A stretch of DNA of 64,000 bases. Source: Mesorhizobium sp. INR15 (GTDB taxonomy: Bacteria; Pseudomonadota; Alphaproteobacteria; Rhizobiales; Rhizobiaceae). Both the position numbers and the translations under genes were made by a program. The notes beneath the pieces are model-generated. The model did not search any database and had not been told where the DNA came from. It was given only the letters and a program-made list of their open reading frames with translations. Positions 1-9,058 of this stretch are shown one piece after another (position 1 is the stretch's first letter; each line of letters starts with the position of its first letter). The stretch spans positions 682,001 through 746,000 of the forward strand of contig NZ_CP045496.1 in the NCBI RefSeq assembly GCF_015500075.1, written 5' to 3'.

Positions 1-105
1 CATGTTAAGCCGCGCTGTCCAGCGGAAGGCGGCGGCGAGATCGACGCGCTCCTCGTAGAACGGCAGATTGGTCAGCGTTTCCTTTTGCAGGCGGGCGATG
101 CTCAT
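1..105 (-). CDS. class II aldolase/adducin-like protein, N-terminal 35 residues (partial)
   Basis: The reading frame begins with ATG at 105 behind a good GGAGG ribosome site (about 114-120) and runs off the left edge of the window. The 35 visible residues (NLPFYEERVDLAAAFRWTAR and flanks) resemble the start of rhizobial class II aldolase/adducin-family proteins, which act on sugar phosphates or related carbonyl substrates. It lies downstream of ureG in the same orientation, 82 nt away, so it may be read from the urease transcript or be a separate unit. The family call rests on recall of the N-terminal sequence only. Confidence 0.5.
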   Translation of the reverse strand, partial: MSIARLQKETLTNLPFYEERVDLAAAFRWTARLNM

Positions 106-187
106 CTCAAAAATCCTCCGGTTTCCGGGACAATGCCGCGACCTGACCGTGCCGGCAACCGGTATCGGTTGGTGCAGGAAAGCTGGC

Positions 188-829
188 TCATGCCGCGGTG
201 CTGGCGGCGGTGCCTGCCCGCAACCCGCCATGCTCGACAATGAAGTCGATGACTTCCTGCAACCCCTTGCCGCGCGACAGGTCGGTGAAGCCGAAGGGGC
301 GCTTGCCGCGCATGCGGGCCGCGTCGCTCTCCATCACATCGAGATTGACGTTCACATAGGGCGCCAGATCGCTCTTGTTGATGACCAGGAAATCGGAGCG
401 GGTGATGGCCGGGCCGCCCTTCCTCGGGATTTCCTCGCCCTGGCAGACAGAGATGACATAGAGCGTCAGGTCGGCGAGATCCGGCGAGAAGGTGGCGGCG
501 AGATTGTCGCCGCCGGATTCGATGAAGATAATGTCGAGATCCGGGAATTTCCTGTTCATCTCGGCGATCGCCTGCAGGTTGATCGAGGCGTCCTCGCGGA
601 TCGCCGTGTGCGGACAGCCGCCGGTCTCGACGCCCATGATGCGGTCTTCCGGCAGAGCCTGCAGGCGCGCCAGCATCATGGCGTCTTCCTTGGTGTAGAT
701 GTCGTTGGTGACGACAGCGATGGAAAACTCATCGCGCAGCGCCTTGCAGAGCTTTTCGGTGAGCGTTGTCTTGCCCGAGCCGACGGGGCCGCCGATGCCG
801 ATGCGGAGCGGACCGTTTTGTGACGTCAC
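188..829 (-). CDS. ureG: urease accessory GTPase UreG
   Basis: A 213-residue SIMIBI-class GTPase that powers nickel delivery to apo-urease together with UreD, UreF and UreE. The P-loop GGPVGSGKTTL sits at residues 13-23. The ETGGCPHTAIREDASIN stretch carries the Cys-Pro-His nickel-binding motif of UreG, and the ESGGDNLAATFSP and NKSDLAP (guanine-specificity NKxD) motifs are intact. Length matches the family. Its start overlaps the stop of the DUF3995 gene by 4 nt (ATGA), so translation is probably coupled. It is the last urease gene of the operon. Confidence 0.97.
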   Translation of the reverse strand: MTSQNGPLRIGIGGPVGSGKTTLTEKLCKALRDEFSIAVVTNDIYTKEDAMMLARLQALPEDRIMGVETGGCPHTAIREDASINLQAIAEMNRKFPDLDIIFIESGGDNLAATFSPDLADLTLYVISVCQGEEIPRKGGPAITRSDFLVINKSDLAPYVNVNLDVMESDAARMRGKRPFGFTDLSRGKGLQEVIDFIVEHGGLRAGTAASTAA

Positions 830-1266
830 GTGGGGAACTCCATGATGGCAAGAACGACGAAACCAAGCCCGATCAGCAAGCAGAGCGGTGAATAGTAGCT
901 GATATCAAGCCGCGCGAAAGGCTGTTCGGGTGCGAGCCGCCGCCACCACGGCGTGAAGCCGACAATGCCCCGTCCAAGGAAAACCAGGCCGATCAGCAGC
1001 GCCGAGGCAGCCAGCCCCTCCTTGGGGAAAGGCGACGCGAACACACCCTCCAGCGCCATTGGCCACAGGGTGGCGAGGGCAAGACAGGCGGCAACGGCAA
1101 AACTGGCGAAAGGTGCCGGCATTTCCCGGACACCGCGAAACCCGACAACGGCGCGGGCGCATGACGCCGCGTCCCTGCCCGGCCAGACGCCGCCAATGCC
1201 CCAATAGACATGCAGCGTGGTGATCAACAGCAGAACAGCCGAAAGCGCGAAGGCGAGAATGATCAT
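826..1266 (-). CDS. DUF3995 integral membrane protein in the urease operon
   Basis: A 146-residue protein with four predicted hydrophobic helices (about residues 1-22, 50-72, 80-100, 122-143). The layout HVYWGIGGVWPG near the N terminus and WRRLAPEQPFARLDxxYYSP near the C terminus is that of DUF3995 proteins, whose function is unknown. It is wedged between ureF and ureG with 4-nt overlaps on both sides, so it is surely co-translated with them. A role near the membrane in nickel or urea handling is only inference from position. Confidence 0.8.
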   Translation of the reverse strand: MIILAFALSAVLLLITTLHVYWGIGGVWPGRDAASCARAVVGFRGVREMPAPFASFAVAACLALATLWPMALEGVFASPFPKEGLAASALLIGLVFLGRGIVGFTPWWRRLAPEQPFARLDISYYSPLCLLIGLGFVVLAIMEFPT

Positions 1267-1934
1267 GAACGGAACAGCCTTGAGTATTGGGTCTCGTGCT
1301 TCATCGCCATGACATCCGAGACGAAGGCGCAGCCGCCGAGATCATCCAGCGTCGAGCGGGCAGCGCGGCCTGCCGTCGAGAGCGCCAGCGGCTCGAAGCC
1401 GGCAAGCAAAGCGGTCGCTCCAGTCTGGCCGACAACACCGAGCCGGATCGCTGCCTGGACAAGGTTGGAGAAGAAGGCCTGCAGGAAGCCGGCCAGCGCG
1501 TCCGGCAAGGCAATGCCATTGCCGCCGGCAACAGCGCCTACGGCAACGCAATAGGCGCATTCGGCCGGCAGGCGTGCGAGCGCCGGATTGGGCCATGCGG
1601 AAGCAGCCTTGAGGAAGGCCGCGCCCTGCAGCATGGTCTCGGCGTGACGCTCGCGCGAACCGGCCAGCGCCTCCGCAAGTGCGGTGATCTCGTCGAGATC
1701 ATCGTTGCCCCGCGCCCGGCGCCAGCTCTCGGCAAACAAAACCGCGTCGTTCCAGCCGGAACCCATCTCGACCAATGTCTCCAGCCAACCCGCCAGGTCT
1801 TCGCTGTCGGCAATCAGTCCATCTTGCACGGCGCGTTCGAGACCATGGCTGTAGGCAAAGCCGCCGACCGGAAAGGCCGGCGACAGCCACGCCATCAACC
1901 GCAGCAGAGCGATATGCGGCGGCTGCTCAGTCAT
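1263..1934 (-). CDS. ureF: urease accessory protein UreF
   Basis: Start chosen at the ATG at 1934 (MTEQPPHIALLRLMAWLSPA), giving 223 residues, the normal UreF length. The frame stays open upstream to 2099, but that part is arginine/methionine-rich and is the shadow of the histidine-rich tail of ureE. UreF is the all-helical scaffold that binds UreD (UreH) and UreG in the urease activation complex. Family motifs SPAFPVGGFAYSHGLE near the N terminus and the C-terminal ATxxLAGFEPLALSTAGRAA region are present. It overlaps ureE by 8 nt and the DUF3995 gene by 4 nt. Confidence 0.94.
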   Translation of the reverse strand: MTEQPPHIALLRLMAWLSPAFPVGGFAYSHGLERAVQDGLIADSEDLAGWLETLVEMGSGWNDAVLFAESWRRARGNDDLDEITALAEALAGSRERHAETMLQGAAFLKAASAWPNPALARLPAECAYCVAVGAVAGGNGIALPDALAGFLQAFFSNLVQAAIRLGVVGQTGATALLAGFEPLALSTAGRAARSTLDDLGGCAFVSDVMAMKHETQYSRLFRS

Positions 1935-2520
1935 GGTCGTGATGGTGGCCCGCGTGGCTGTGCGAATGGGAATGCGCCTCGCCATGCGCATGGCTGTGGG
2001 CTTCCGCATGGCTGTGCGCATGCGCTTCGGTATGAGCATGGCCATGGTCGTGACCGCCAGAATAGGCGCCGCGCACCGGCTTGAAGGGTTCGGAAACATC
2101 GGTCACCGTGGCGCCCAGCCCTTCCAGCATCGCCTTGATGACGTGATCACGCAGGATGAGGATGCGCCCAGCCTCGATGGCAGCCGCGAGATGCCGGTTG
2201 CCAATGTGCCAGGCAAGTTCGGCGAGATGCACGGGGCTTTTGGCCCGGATGTCGTAGAGCGGCTCCTCGGCGGCAATGATTTCGATATGGCGGCCATCCT
2301 CCAGCACCAGCCGGTCGCCATCGTTCAGCGCAACGGGTGCCGGCAGATCAACCAGCACCTTGTCGCCCTGGTCCAGCTCAACGGCCCTGCGGCGCAGATG
2401 CCGTTCGTCATGGGCAAGCACCGCGCGGCCGAATGGAGCGGCTGCTCCAGCCTCGCCCGACGCAAGCACGGAGACGGCACGCGGGAACCTGGTGAAGTCG
2501 GTCTTGATGTCGAGCTTCAT
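1927..2520 (-). CDS. ureE: urease nickel metallochaperone UreE with histidine-rich tail
   Basis: A 197-residue UreE. The N-terminal peptide-binding domain and central metal-binding domain are followed from about residue 150 by a tail dominated by His with Ala, Glu and Ser (runs such as HAHSHAEAHSHAHGEAHSHS), ending GHHHDHD. Such tails store or deliver several Ni2+ ions per UreE dimer. The tail is encoded by CAT/CAC-rich DNA that is nearly repetitive, and it overlaps the ureF start by 8 nt. The start codon overlaps the stop of the upstream glutathione S-transferase gene by 4 nt. Confidence 0.95.
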   Translation of the reverse strand: MKLDIKTDFTRFPRAVSVLASGEAGAAAPFGRAVLAHDERHLRRRAVELDQGDKVLVDLPAPVALNDGDRLVLEDGRHIEIIAAEEPLYDIRAKSPVHLAELAWHIGNRHLAAAIEAGRILILRDHVIKAMLEGLGATVTDVSEPFKPVRGAYSGGHDHGHAHTEAHAHSHAEAHSHAHGEAHSHSHSHAGHHHDHD

Positions 2521-3122
2521 CGGGCGGAACCTCCATTGGCCTGGGCGCGGGCGCGGGCTGGCCGGGCCAACATGCGATCGAAATAGGCATTGATGTGTTC
2601 GGAGTCGATCGGAAACCGGCCGGCGCGCGCCCAGCTGCCGATATCACCGAGCAGCACGTCGACAGCGGTAAACCGTTCGCCCAGCGCGAACGGCCTCTCG
2701 CCCAACCGCCGGTCCAGTGCCCCGAGTTCCGAGGCGAAGTCGTAGGCCGCGGCGGGGCCGACATCGACCCGTATCTCCTTCGGCAGCAGGAAGCGATGAC
2801 GCAGCTTGTTCCACAGCGGCGCCTCGAGCTCGCTTTGGGCAAAGTGCATCCAGGAATCCATCTCCGCGCGGCCGACAACGCCGGGATTGGCGCCCATGCC
2901 TTTTTCAGCGTGTTTGTCACCGAGATAGACGCAGATCGCCGCCGAATCCGTCACTGTCAGCTCGCCGTCGATGAGGACCGGCACCTTGCCGGACGGGTTG
3001 AGCGCGTAAGCCTCGGGCGAGCGCAGCTTGACCTCGACGAATTCATAGGGCTGCGCGAGTTCCTCGAGCATCCAGAGAACACGGCTGACGCGAGATCCGC
3101 GCGATCCGACGGCCTTGTACAT
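2517..3122 (-). CDS. glutathione S-transferase family protein
   Basis: Start taken at the ATG at 3122 (MYKAVGSRGSRVSRVLWMLEEL), giving 201 residues. The thioredoxin-fold N-terminal half contains the cis-proline/glutathione-binding stretch NPSGKVPVLIDGELTVTDSAAIC, and the C-terminal half is the helical GST domain (ERFTAVDVLLGDIGSWARAGRF). A GST in this place of the urease operon is common in Mesorhizobium-type genomes as far as I recall, but no substrate is known. It is coupled to ureE by a 4-nt overlap and follows the membrane protein gene by 57 nt. Confidence 0.88.
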   Translation of the reverse strand: MYKAVGSRGSRVSRVLWMLEELAQPYEFVEVKLRSPEAYALNPSGKVPVLIDGELTVTDSAAICVYLGDKHAEKGMGANPGVVGRAEMDSWMHFAQSELEAPLWNKLRHRFLLPKEIRVDVGPAAAYDFASELGALDRRLGERPFALGERFTAVDVLLGDIGSWARAGRFPIDSEHINAYFDRMLARPARARAQANGGSAR

Positions 3123-3179
3123 GCACAACCTGCCTTTCCCCGGAACCCTAGCCCATCCCTCAAACCAGCCCAATGCCGC

Positions 3180-3773
3180 TCAAACAATCGTGTCGAAGAG
3201 CCGCAGGATGAACGAAACCTGATAGATCAGCGTCGCCGCGACAAAGGCAATGTGAAACCGGCGGTCGCGCATCAGGATCGCGGCGACGCATAACGCGATG
3301 AAGATAGGCGTGCGGAACAGATACTCGTTGCCGAAGCGGGCGAAATGCTCCGGTCCTTTCAGCAGCGTGTCGATGACGTCGAGCCCATAGGTCGTCGCCA
3401 GCAGGCCGAAGAACCAGGCGCGGCGCGAATAGAAGAAATCCTCGTAGCTGGTGTAGTCCAGCATCGAATCCGGAAACAGCAGCGCGCAGAGCATGAACAG
3501 CGTGACGGCATAGAAAATGATGAACAGGTACTTGCCGAAGGTCCAGGTTTCGATGGCGTAGAGGCCGAACTCCCACCACCAGAAATGCACCAGCATCAAA
3601 AGCACGGAAGCGACCCAGGCCAGATGCACGGGATAGAGCCGGTACTGGCCGGGATGCTGGACGATGCGGGCCAGTCCCGACAGAAGGCGGGTGACGCCAA
3701 GGCCGATCACCATGCCCATGACGATGCGGATGTGAGGAAATATGTCGTGGGGAGAGATTGTTTCGGTCGCCAT
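3180..3773 (-). CDS. six-helix membrane protein of unknown function
   Basis: A 197-residue hydrophobic protein with about six membrane segments (near residues 15-37, 48-68, 80-100, 118-135, 152-168, 175-193). I do not recognise a named family. Aromatic-rich HFWWWEFGLYAIETW follows helix 2. It lies inside the urease operon between the DUF29 and GST genes, with gaps of about 60 nt on each side, and could be a passenger gene. Nothing in the sequence identifies it as a nickel or urea transporter. Confidence 0.75.
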   Translation of the reverse strand: MATETISPHDIFPHIRIVMGMVIGLGVTRLLSGLARIVQHPGQYRLYPVHLAWVASVLLMLVHFWWWEFGLYAIETWTFGKYLFIIFYAVTLFMLCALLFPDSMLDYTSYEDFFYSRRAWFFGLLATTYGLDVIDTLLKGPEHFARFGNEYLFRTPIFIALCVAAILMRDRRFHIAFVAATLIYQVSFILRLFDTIV

Positions 3774-3835
3774 GGCCGGTCACGCGGTTTGCTTGCGGCG
3801 CATAGTGCGGTGTCCAGACAGGCACCGCAACAAGT

Positions 3836-4324
3836 TCAGTCGCGAACAAGCTGTTCCGGCAGCCACGGGGTGCCAGGAAAAAAGTCCTGGTTGAGAATAT
3901 TCGCGATTTGGTATGGGCAATCGGTCGGGAAATCCCCTTCAGGCAAGCCCGTTTCATCAATCGCCTTCAGGCGCGCGAACTCGAATTCGCTGATGATCTG
4001 CGTTTGTGGATAGGCCTTCAGGCTGGGGCTTTCATCGATCAGTCTCTTGATCTGATGCCGCTGCTCCCGGATTGTGAGCAACCAACCTGCCTTGCGCTTT
4101 CCAGCCTGAAATTGCCACTTGAGCAAGTGCAAAAGCAAAATGCCAAGCCTGTTTGCAATTTCCCTCTTGTCGCTCCGCCCCAAGCTCTCGATCTCCTCGG
4201 CCAAGTTTTCGCGATCGAGGTCAGAGACACGACCTTCGCGCAACAGCGCGCCTTGCTCGGCGCACCACTGAGCATAGTCGGCCTCATAGGGCGTCAATTG
4301 CTGTCTTCGAAAGATCTTGTTCAT
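3836..4324 (-). CDS. DUF29 family protein
   Basis: A 162-residue soluble protein matching the DUF29 layout: YEADYAQWCAEQGALLREGRVSDLDRENLAEEIESLGRSDKREI, then a helix with LLLHLLKWQFQ, then basic WLLTIREQRHQIKRLI. DUF29 proteins are widespread in rhizobia and cyanobacteria, often in many copies, and have no assigned role. A 162-nt gap separates it from ureC upstream, the largest gap in the operon, so it may be an insertion into the ancestral ureC-ureE junction. The gap itself shows no obvious terminator. Confidence 0.88.
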   Translation of the reverse strand: MNKIFRRQQLTPYEADYAQWCAEQGALLREGRVSDLDRENLAEEIESLGRSDKREIANRLGILLLHLLKWQFQAGKRKAGWLLTIREQRHQIKRLIDESPSLKAYPQTQIISEFEFARLKAIDETGLPEGDFPTDCPYQIANILNQDFFPGTPWLPEQLVRD

Positions 4325-4486
4325 TCAGGATATATTGCTCTCAAAGAGCGAGATTTCCAAGCCAGGTGAAAAAGGCGGCACTTACCTGGACTCTTCGGCG
4401 CAATGTTTTCGTAGCCGCAGGTGGCGAATCCTGTCCAGTTTCATGATGGCTTCATTTGACCACGTTCATGAATTTCGGCGGAAACC

Positions 4487-6201
<1,715 letters not shown>

Positions 6202-6202
<1 letters not shown>

Positions 6203-6507
6203 CAGAGTTTTCCCATTACCTTCTGCTGAAATCCGTAGACCTCGCGCTTGCCGCCGAGCGGCACCAGCGTCACGTCGCGCTCCTGGCCGGGCTCGAAGCG
6301 CATCGCCGTGCCGGCGGCGATGTCGAGGCGCATGCCCCGGGCACGCTCGCGCTCGAACTTCAGCCCCTCATTGGTCTCGAAGAAATGATAGTGACTGCCG
6401 ACCTGGATTGGCCTGTCGCCGCTGTTGGCGACCTTCAGGGTGATGGCCGGCAGGCCCTTGTTCAATTCGATGTCGCCGTCCGCCGTGATGATTTCGCCCG
6501 GGATCAT
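6202..6507 (-). CDS. ureB: urease beta subunit UreB
   Basis: Start set at the ATG at 6507 (MIPGEIITADGDIELNKG), giving 101 residues as expected for a separate UreB. The conserved GDRPIQVGSHYHFFETNEGL and GxRLDIAAGTAMRFEPGQ segments are present. It is a structural subunit of the (UreABC)3 holoenzyme. It follows hupE by 8 nt and overlaps ureC by 1 nt. The open frame further upstream (to 6558) lies in the hupE tail and is arginine-rich shadow. Confidence 0.96.
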
Positions 6508-6515
6508 CGATGGCC

Positions 6516-7106
6516 TCACAACACGCCGAAGACGAGGCCGACACCAACCGCCGCGCAAGCCGCGCCGGCGGCGCGCGCAAGATCACGAAACCTCCGTCCA
6601 AGGCCAAGCCCGGCAGCAATGCCGACGGCATGGAGCAGCGCGGTGACAACGGCAAAGCCGGCCATATACTCAAGCCCGCCGGCATTTTCAGGCACTTCGG
6701 TGCCATGCGCATGGCCATGGAACAGCGCGAACAGGCCGATGATGGCGACGCCCGCCGAGACGGGCAGATCAACCGCCAGCGCCACCAACAAGCCGAGCGC
6801 CACGACCGAGGCGAGGATGCCTGGTTCGACGAAGGGCACCGGCACATGCAGCATGCCGAGCGCGCCACCGGCCAGCATGACGCCGACGAAGGCCAGCGGC
6901 CAGGCCCAGATCGCCTTGCCGCCCTTGAGCGCTGCCCAAAGGCCAACCGCGATCATCACCGTCATATGGTCGAGACCGGACAGCGGATGCATGGACCCGG
7001 CCGTGAAGGACGAGGTGGTGCCGATGCCGACATGGGCGTAGGCCGGCATCGCTGCGGCCAGAAGCAGGATCGCCGAGAGTGATGTGCGTTTCATCGTGGC
7101 TGACAT
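6516..7106 (-). CDS. ureJ: HupE/UreJ family protein, probable nickel permease
   Basis: Start at the ATG at 7106, preceded by AGGAGGCAAG; 196 residues, with another ATG four codons later. A signal peptide (ILLLAAAMPAYAHVGIGTT) leads to the HupE signature beginning HxGxG and HPLSGLDHMTVMIAVGLWAA, then about six membrane helices and the internal ALFHGHAHGTE motif. HupE/UreJ proteins bring in Ni2+ for hydrogenase or urease. It lies between the DUF1272 gene and ureB, consistent with supplying nickel to this urease. Confidence 0.92.
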   Translation of the reverse strand: MSATMKRTSLSAILLLAAAMPAYAHVGIGTTSSFTAGSMHPLSGLDHMTVMIAVGLWAALKGGKAIWAWPLAFVGVMLAGGALGMLHVPVPFVEPGILASVVALGLLVALAVDLPVSAGVAIIGLFALFHGHAHGTEVPENAGGLEYMAGFAVVTALLHAVGIAAGLGLGRRFRDLARAAGAACAAVGVGLVFGVL

Positions 7107-7155
7107 CTTAGACTTGCCTCCTGTTTGTTGGCCTTCTGTTGCTGGATCGCGGCAT

Positions 7156-7413
7156 TCAAGCCGCCTTGCGGGCCGGGCCACAGCCCTCGGCCTTGAGGAC
7201 GCGCTTGGTCGAGGCCGGATATTTCTCCAGCATTGCCGCTGGGCGGATCGGGCGGACCGAGAAATTGCCGCCGCAATTCGGGCAGCTGCCGCCGAGAGCG
7301 CCTTGCGCGCAATCGGCGCAAAACGTGCACTCGAAGGTACAGATCATGACATCGGCCGCCTCGGGCGGCAGGTCCTTGTCGCAACATTCGCAGTTGGGGC
7401 GCAGGTCCAGCAT
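7156..7413 (-). CDS. DUF1272 small zinc-ribbon-like protein
   Basis: An 85-residue, cysteine-rich protein: LRPNCECCDKDLPPEAADVMICTFECTFC-ADCA-GxCPNCGG. At least nine cysteines are arranged as paired CxxC motifs, typical of DUF1272 proteins, which probably bind zinc. Function unknown. It sits between ureA and hupE (10 nt after ureA), so it is part of the urease transcript. DUF1272 genes often stand alone, so finding one among urease structural genes is slightly unusual. Confidence 0.88.
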   Translation of the reverse strand: MLDLRPNCECCDKDLPPEAADVMICTFECTFCADCAQGALGGSCPNCGGNFSVRPIRPAAMLEKYPASTKRVLKAEGCGPARKAA

Positions 7414-7423
7414 CTTTGTCTCC

Positions 7424-7726
7424 TCACCTTATGGGTTCGTGCACGGTCACCAGCTTGGTGCCGTCGGGGAACGTCGCTTCGACCTGCACATCGTGGATCA
7501 TTTCGGCGATGCCTTCCATCACCTGCGCGCGGGTGATGACATGGGCGCCGGCCTCCATCAGTTCGGCAACCGGCCGGCCGTCGCGAGCGCCCTCGACGAC
7601 AAAATCGGTGATCAGCGCGATCGCCTCCGGGTGATTGAGCTTGACGCCGCGTTCGAGCCGCTTGCGCGCCACGATCGCCGCCATGGCGATCAGCAGCTTG
7701 TCTTTTTCCCGTGGCGTCAGGTTCAT
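7424..7726 (-). CDS. ureA: urease gamma subunit UreA
   Basis: Start at the ATG at 7726 (MNLTPREKDKLLIAMAAIVARKRLERG); 100 residues, the exact family length. The conserved NHPEAIALITDFVVEGARDG and MIHDVQVEATFPDGTKLVTVHEPI segments are complete. It is the small structural subunit of the urease trimer. The longer open frame upstream of this ATG runs into the ureD tail and is not part of the protein. The gap to ureD is 28 nt. Confidence 0.97.
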   Translation of the reverse strand: MNLTPREKDKLLIAMAAIVARKRLERGVKLNHPEAIALITDFVVEGARDGRPVAELMEAGAHVITRAQVMEGIAEMIHDVQVEATFPDGTKLVTVHEPIR

Positions 7727-7754
7727 GCGTTTTCCTGAAATGATGCGGACAGAA

Positions 7755-8597
7755 TTAGAGTGACCATAATTTGGGCAGACCCGCCCGACCGTTAAGCAGT
7801 TCGACAAGCGGAACCAGCCGTTTGCGAAGCTGGTAGCCGTCTCCGGCATAAAGCCTCGCAAGAAGCTTGCCAGATGTCGTTACGCTCCAGGCGCTGGCGT
7901 CACCCTGGTCGCCAATGATTCCCCTGACAGATTGAAGCAGCGCTTCGGCGCGCGGCGATACCATCAGGATCGTCGCCATCGCCACGGCGCCACCGGCAAC
8001 CGCGCGGCGGCCCAGAGCATCGGCAATGCCCGGCCCGATGCGGAAATCCTCGGCATGGATGAGGGCCCCTTGCCGGCGAACACGCCAGCGGTCGTGAAAG
8101 CTGCCGCGTGTGGTGCGCTCGCCCATGGCAAGACGGCCGAAGACGGCGGCTTCGAGAACCAATGCTTCGGCGCCATCGGCAAGGTCGACCTCAAGGGTGC
8201 GGGCAAAGGCCGACTGCTCGAAGACGATGGTCTCCTGCGGCAGCCAGGCAATGCTGCCATGGTCGCCAACCGTCAATTTGACCCGCACTTCGGCTCGATC
8301 GGATGCGGCGCGATAGATCTTTTCGCAGGCTTGTGTGGTTATCGTCGCGGAACCACCGGGCCCGACGTCGACTTCCCAGGCGAGACGGTCGCCGCCGGTC
8401 AACCCGCCAGCCGTGTTGATCAGGACCGCCTCAAGCGGATCCGTCGCGACAGCCGGCATCCTGATCTTGGCGGAGCCGTCCTGGTAGAGGCGCCGCAGGT
8501 GCGTGCGCCCAGCACGTTTGCCACAGGCGAGCCGCGCCAATCCGGCAGCGCGCTGGGCCCGTGAAGTCGAAATTCCGCCATATTCGATCGTATCCAC
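7755..8597 (-). CDS. ureD: urease accessory protein UreD (UreH)
   Basis: A 280-residue scaffold that binds apo-urease and recruits UreF and UreG. Recognised from RTHLRRLYQDGSAKIRMP, NTAGGLTGGDRL and TQACEKIYRAA plus the C-terminal RLYAGDGYQLRKRLVPLVELLNG segment. It is the first gene of the urease operon; the operon promoter should lie in the 200-nt divergent region 8598-8798. No classical NtrC/sigma-54 box was found there by eye. Confidence 0.95.
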   Translation of the reverse strand: MDTIEYGGISTSRAQRAAGLARLACGKRAGRTHLRRLYQDGSAKIRMPAVATDPLEAVLINTAGGLTGGDRLAWEVDVGPGGSATITTQACEKIYRAASDRAEVRVKLTVGDHGSIAWLPQETIVFEQSAFARTLEVDLADGAEALVLEAAVFGRLAMGERTTRGSFHDRWRVRRQGALIHAEDFRIGPGIADALGRRAVAGGAVAMATILMVSPRAEALLQSVRGIIGDQGDASAWSVTTSGKLLARLYAGDGYQLRKRLVPLVELLNGRAGLPKLWSL

Positions 8598-8643
8598 GCC
8601 GCTACGTTAAGCACACCGGCGGCTTTGTCGATATATAGCTTGT

Positions 8644-8672
8644 TGCTTGAAAGCGTTTCCGTTTCTATAGAG
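8644..8672 (+). promoter_or_regulatory. possible sigma-70-type promoter for the ACP-ketosynthase pair
   Basis: TTGCTT (8644-8649) and TATAGA (8667-8672) are separated by 17 nt, about 125 nt upstream of the acyl carrier protein start. The surrounding divergent region is less GC-rich than its neighbours. I looked for a nod box (the long ATC...GAT-containing LysR/NodD element) and did not find one. The opposite strand must also hold the ureD promoter, but no clear hexamers could be picked. Confidence 0.3.
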
Positions 8673-8798
8673 TGAGTCACCTTGGTACGGTCATGCAACG
8701 CTTGACGAGGGTAAAGGCGACGTTCACAGCCTGGCCGAGGAACAAAAGGGGCGCTGGATTGATTGGCGTCGGGAAACGACAAGTGGGGAAGAAACCGA

Positions 8799-9053
8799 AT
8801 GTCTGACCAGTTGGCGACGGATATCATCGCGAAGATCAAGGCTCATGCCGAGCCCGGCGGCGAAGAGATTACCACCACCACCGAACTGACCGCGCTTGGC
8901 ATCCATTCGCTCGAGCTGACCGAGATCATCTTCGATCTCGAGGAAGAATATGGCATCGAGATCGAGATGAACACGGTCGACGCCTGGAGCAATCTGAAGA
9001 ACGTCGGCGACATGGTCGAAGCCGTCCGCGCATTGATCGCGAAAAAAGCCTGA
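8799..9053 (+). CDS. NodF-like acyl carrier protein
   Basis: Start taken at the ATG at 8799 (MSDQLATDIIAKIK); 84 residues. The phosphopantetheine serine is S37 in LGIHSLEL, where housekeeping AcpP has DSL. The C-terminal half, EIEMNTVDAWSNLKNVGDMVEAVR, follows the nodulation protein NodF much more closely than AcpP or AcpXL. It is followed after 5 nt by a NodE-like ketosynthase, reproducing the nodFE pair. No nod box, nodL or other nod gene is present, so the pair is likely a chromosomal paralogue making a specialised fatty acid rather than a Nod-factor gene. The host acyl product is unknown. Confidence 0.85.
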   Translation: MSDQLATDIIAKIKAHAEPGGEEITTTTELTALGIHSLELTEIIFDLEEEYGIEIEMNTVDAWSNLKNVGDMVEAVRALIAKKA

Positions 9054-9058
9054 ACTGA

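Noticed and set aside
8598..8798. nod box upstream of the NodF-like gene
   Set aside because: The region was read for the long conserved ATC/GAT-containing NodD element and nothing close was found; only a generic promoter-like pair is present.
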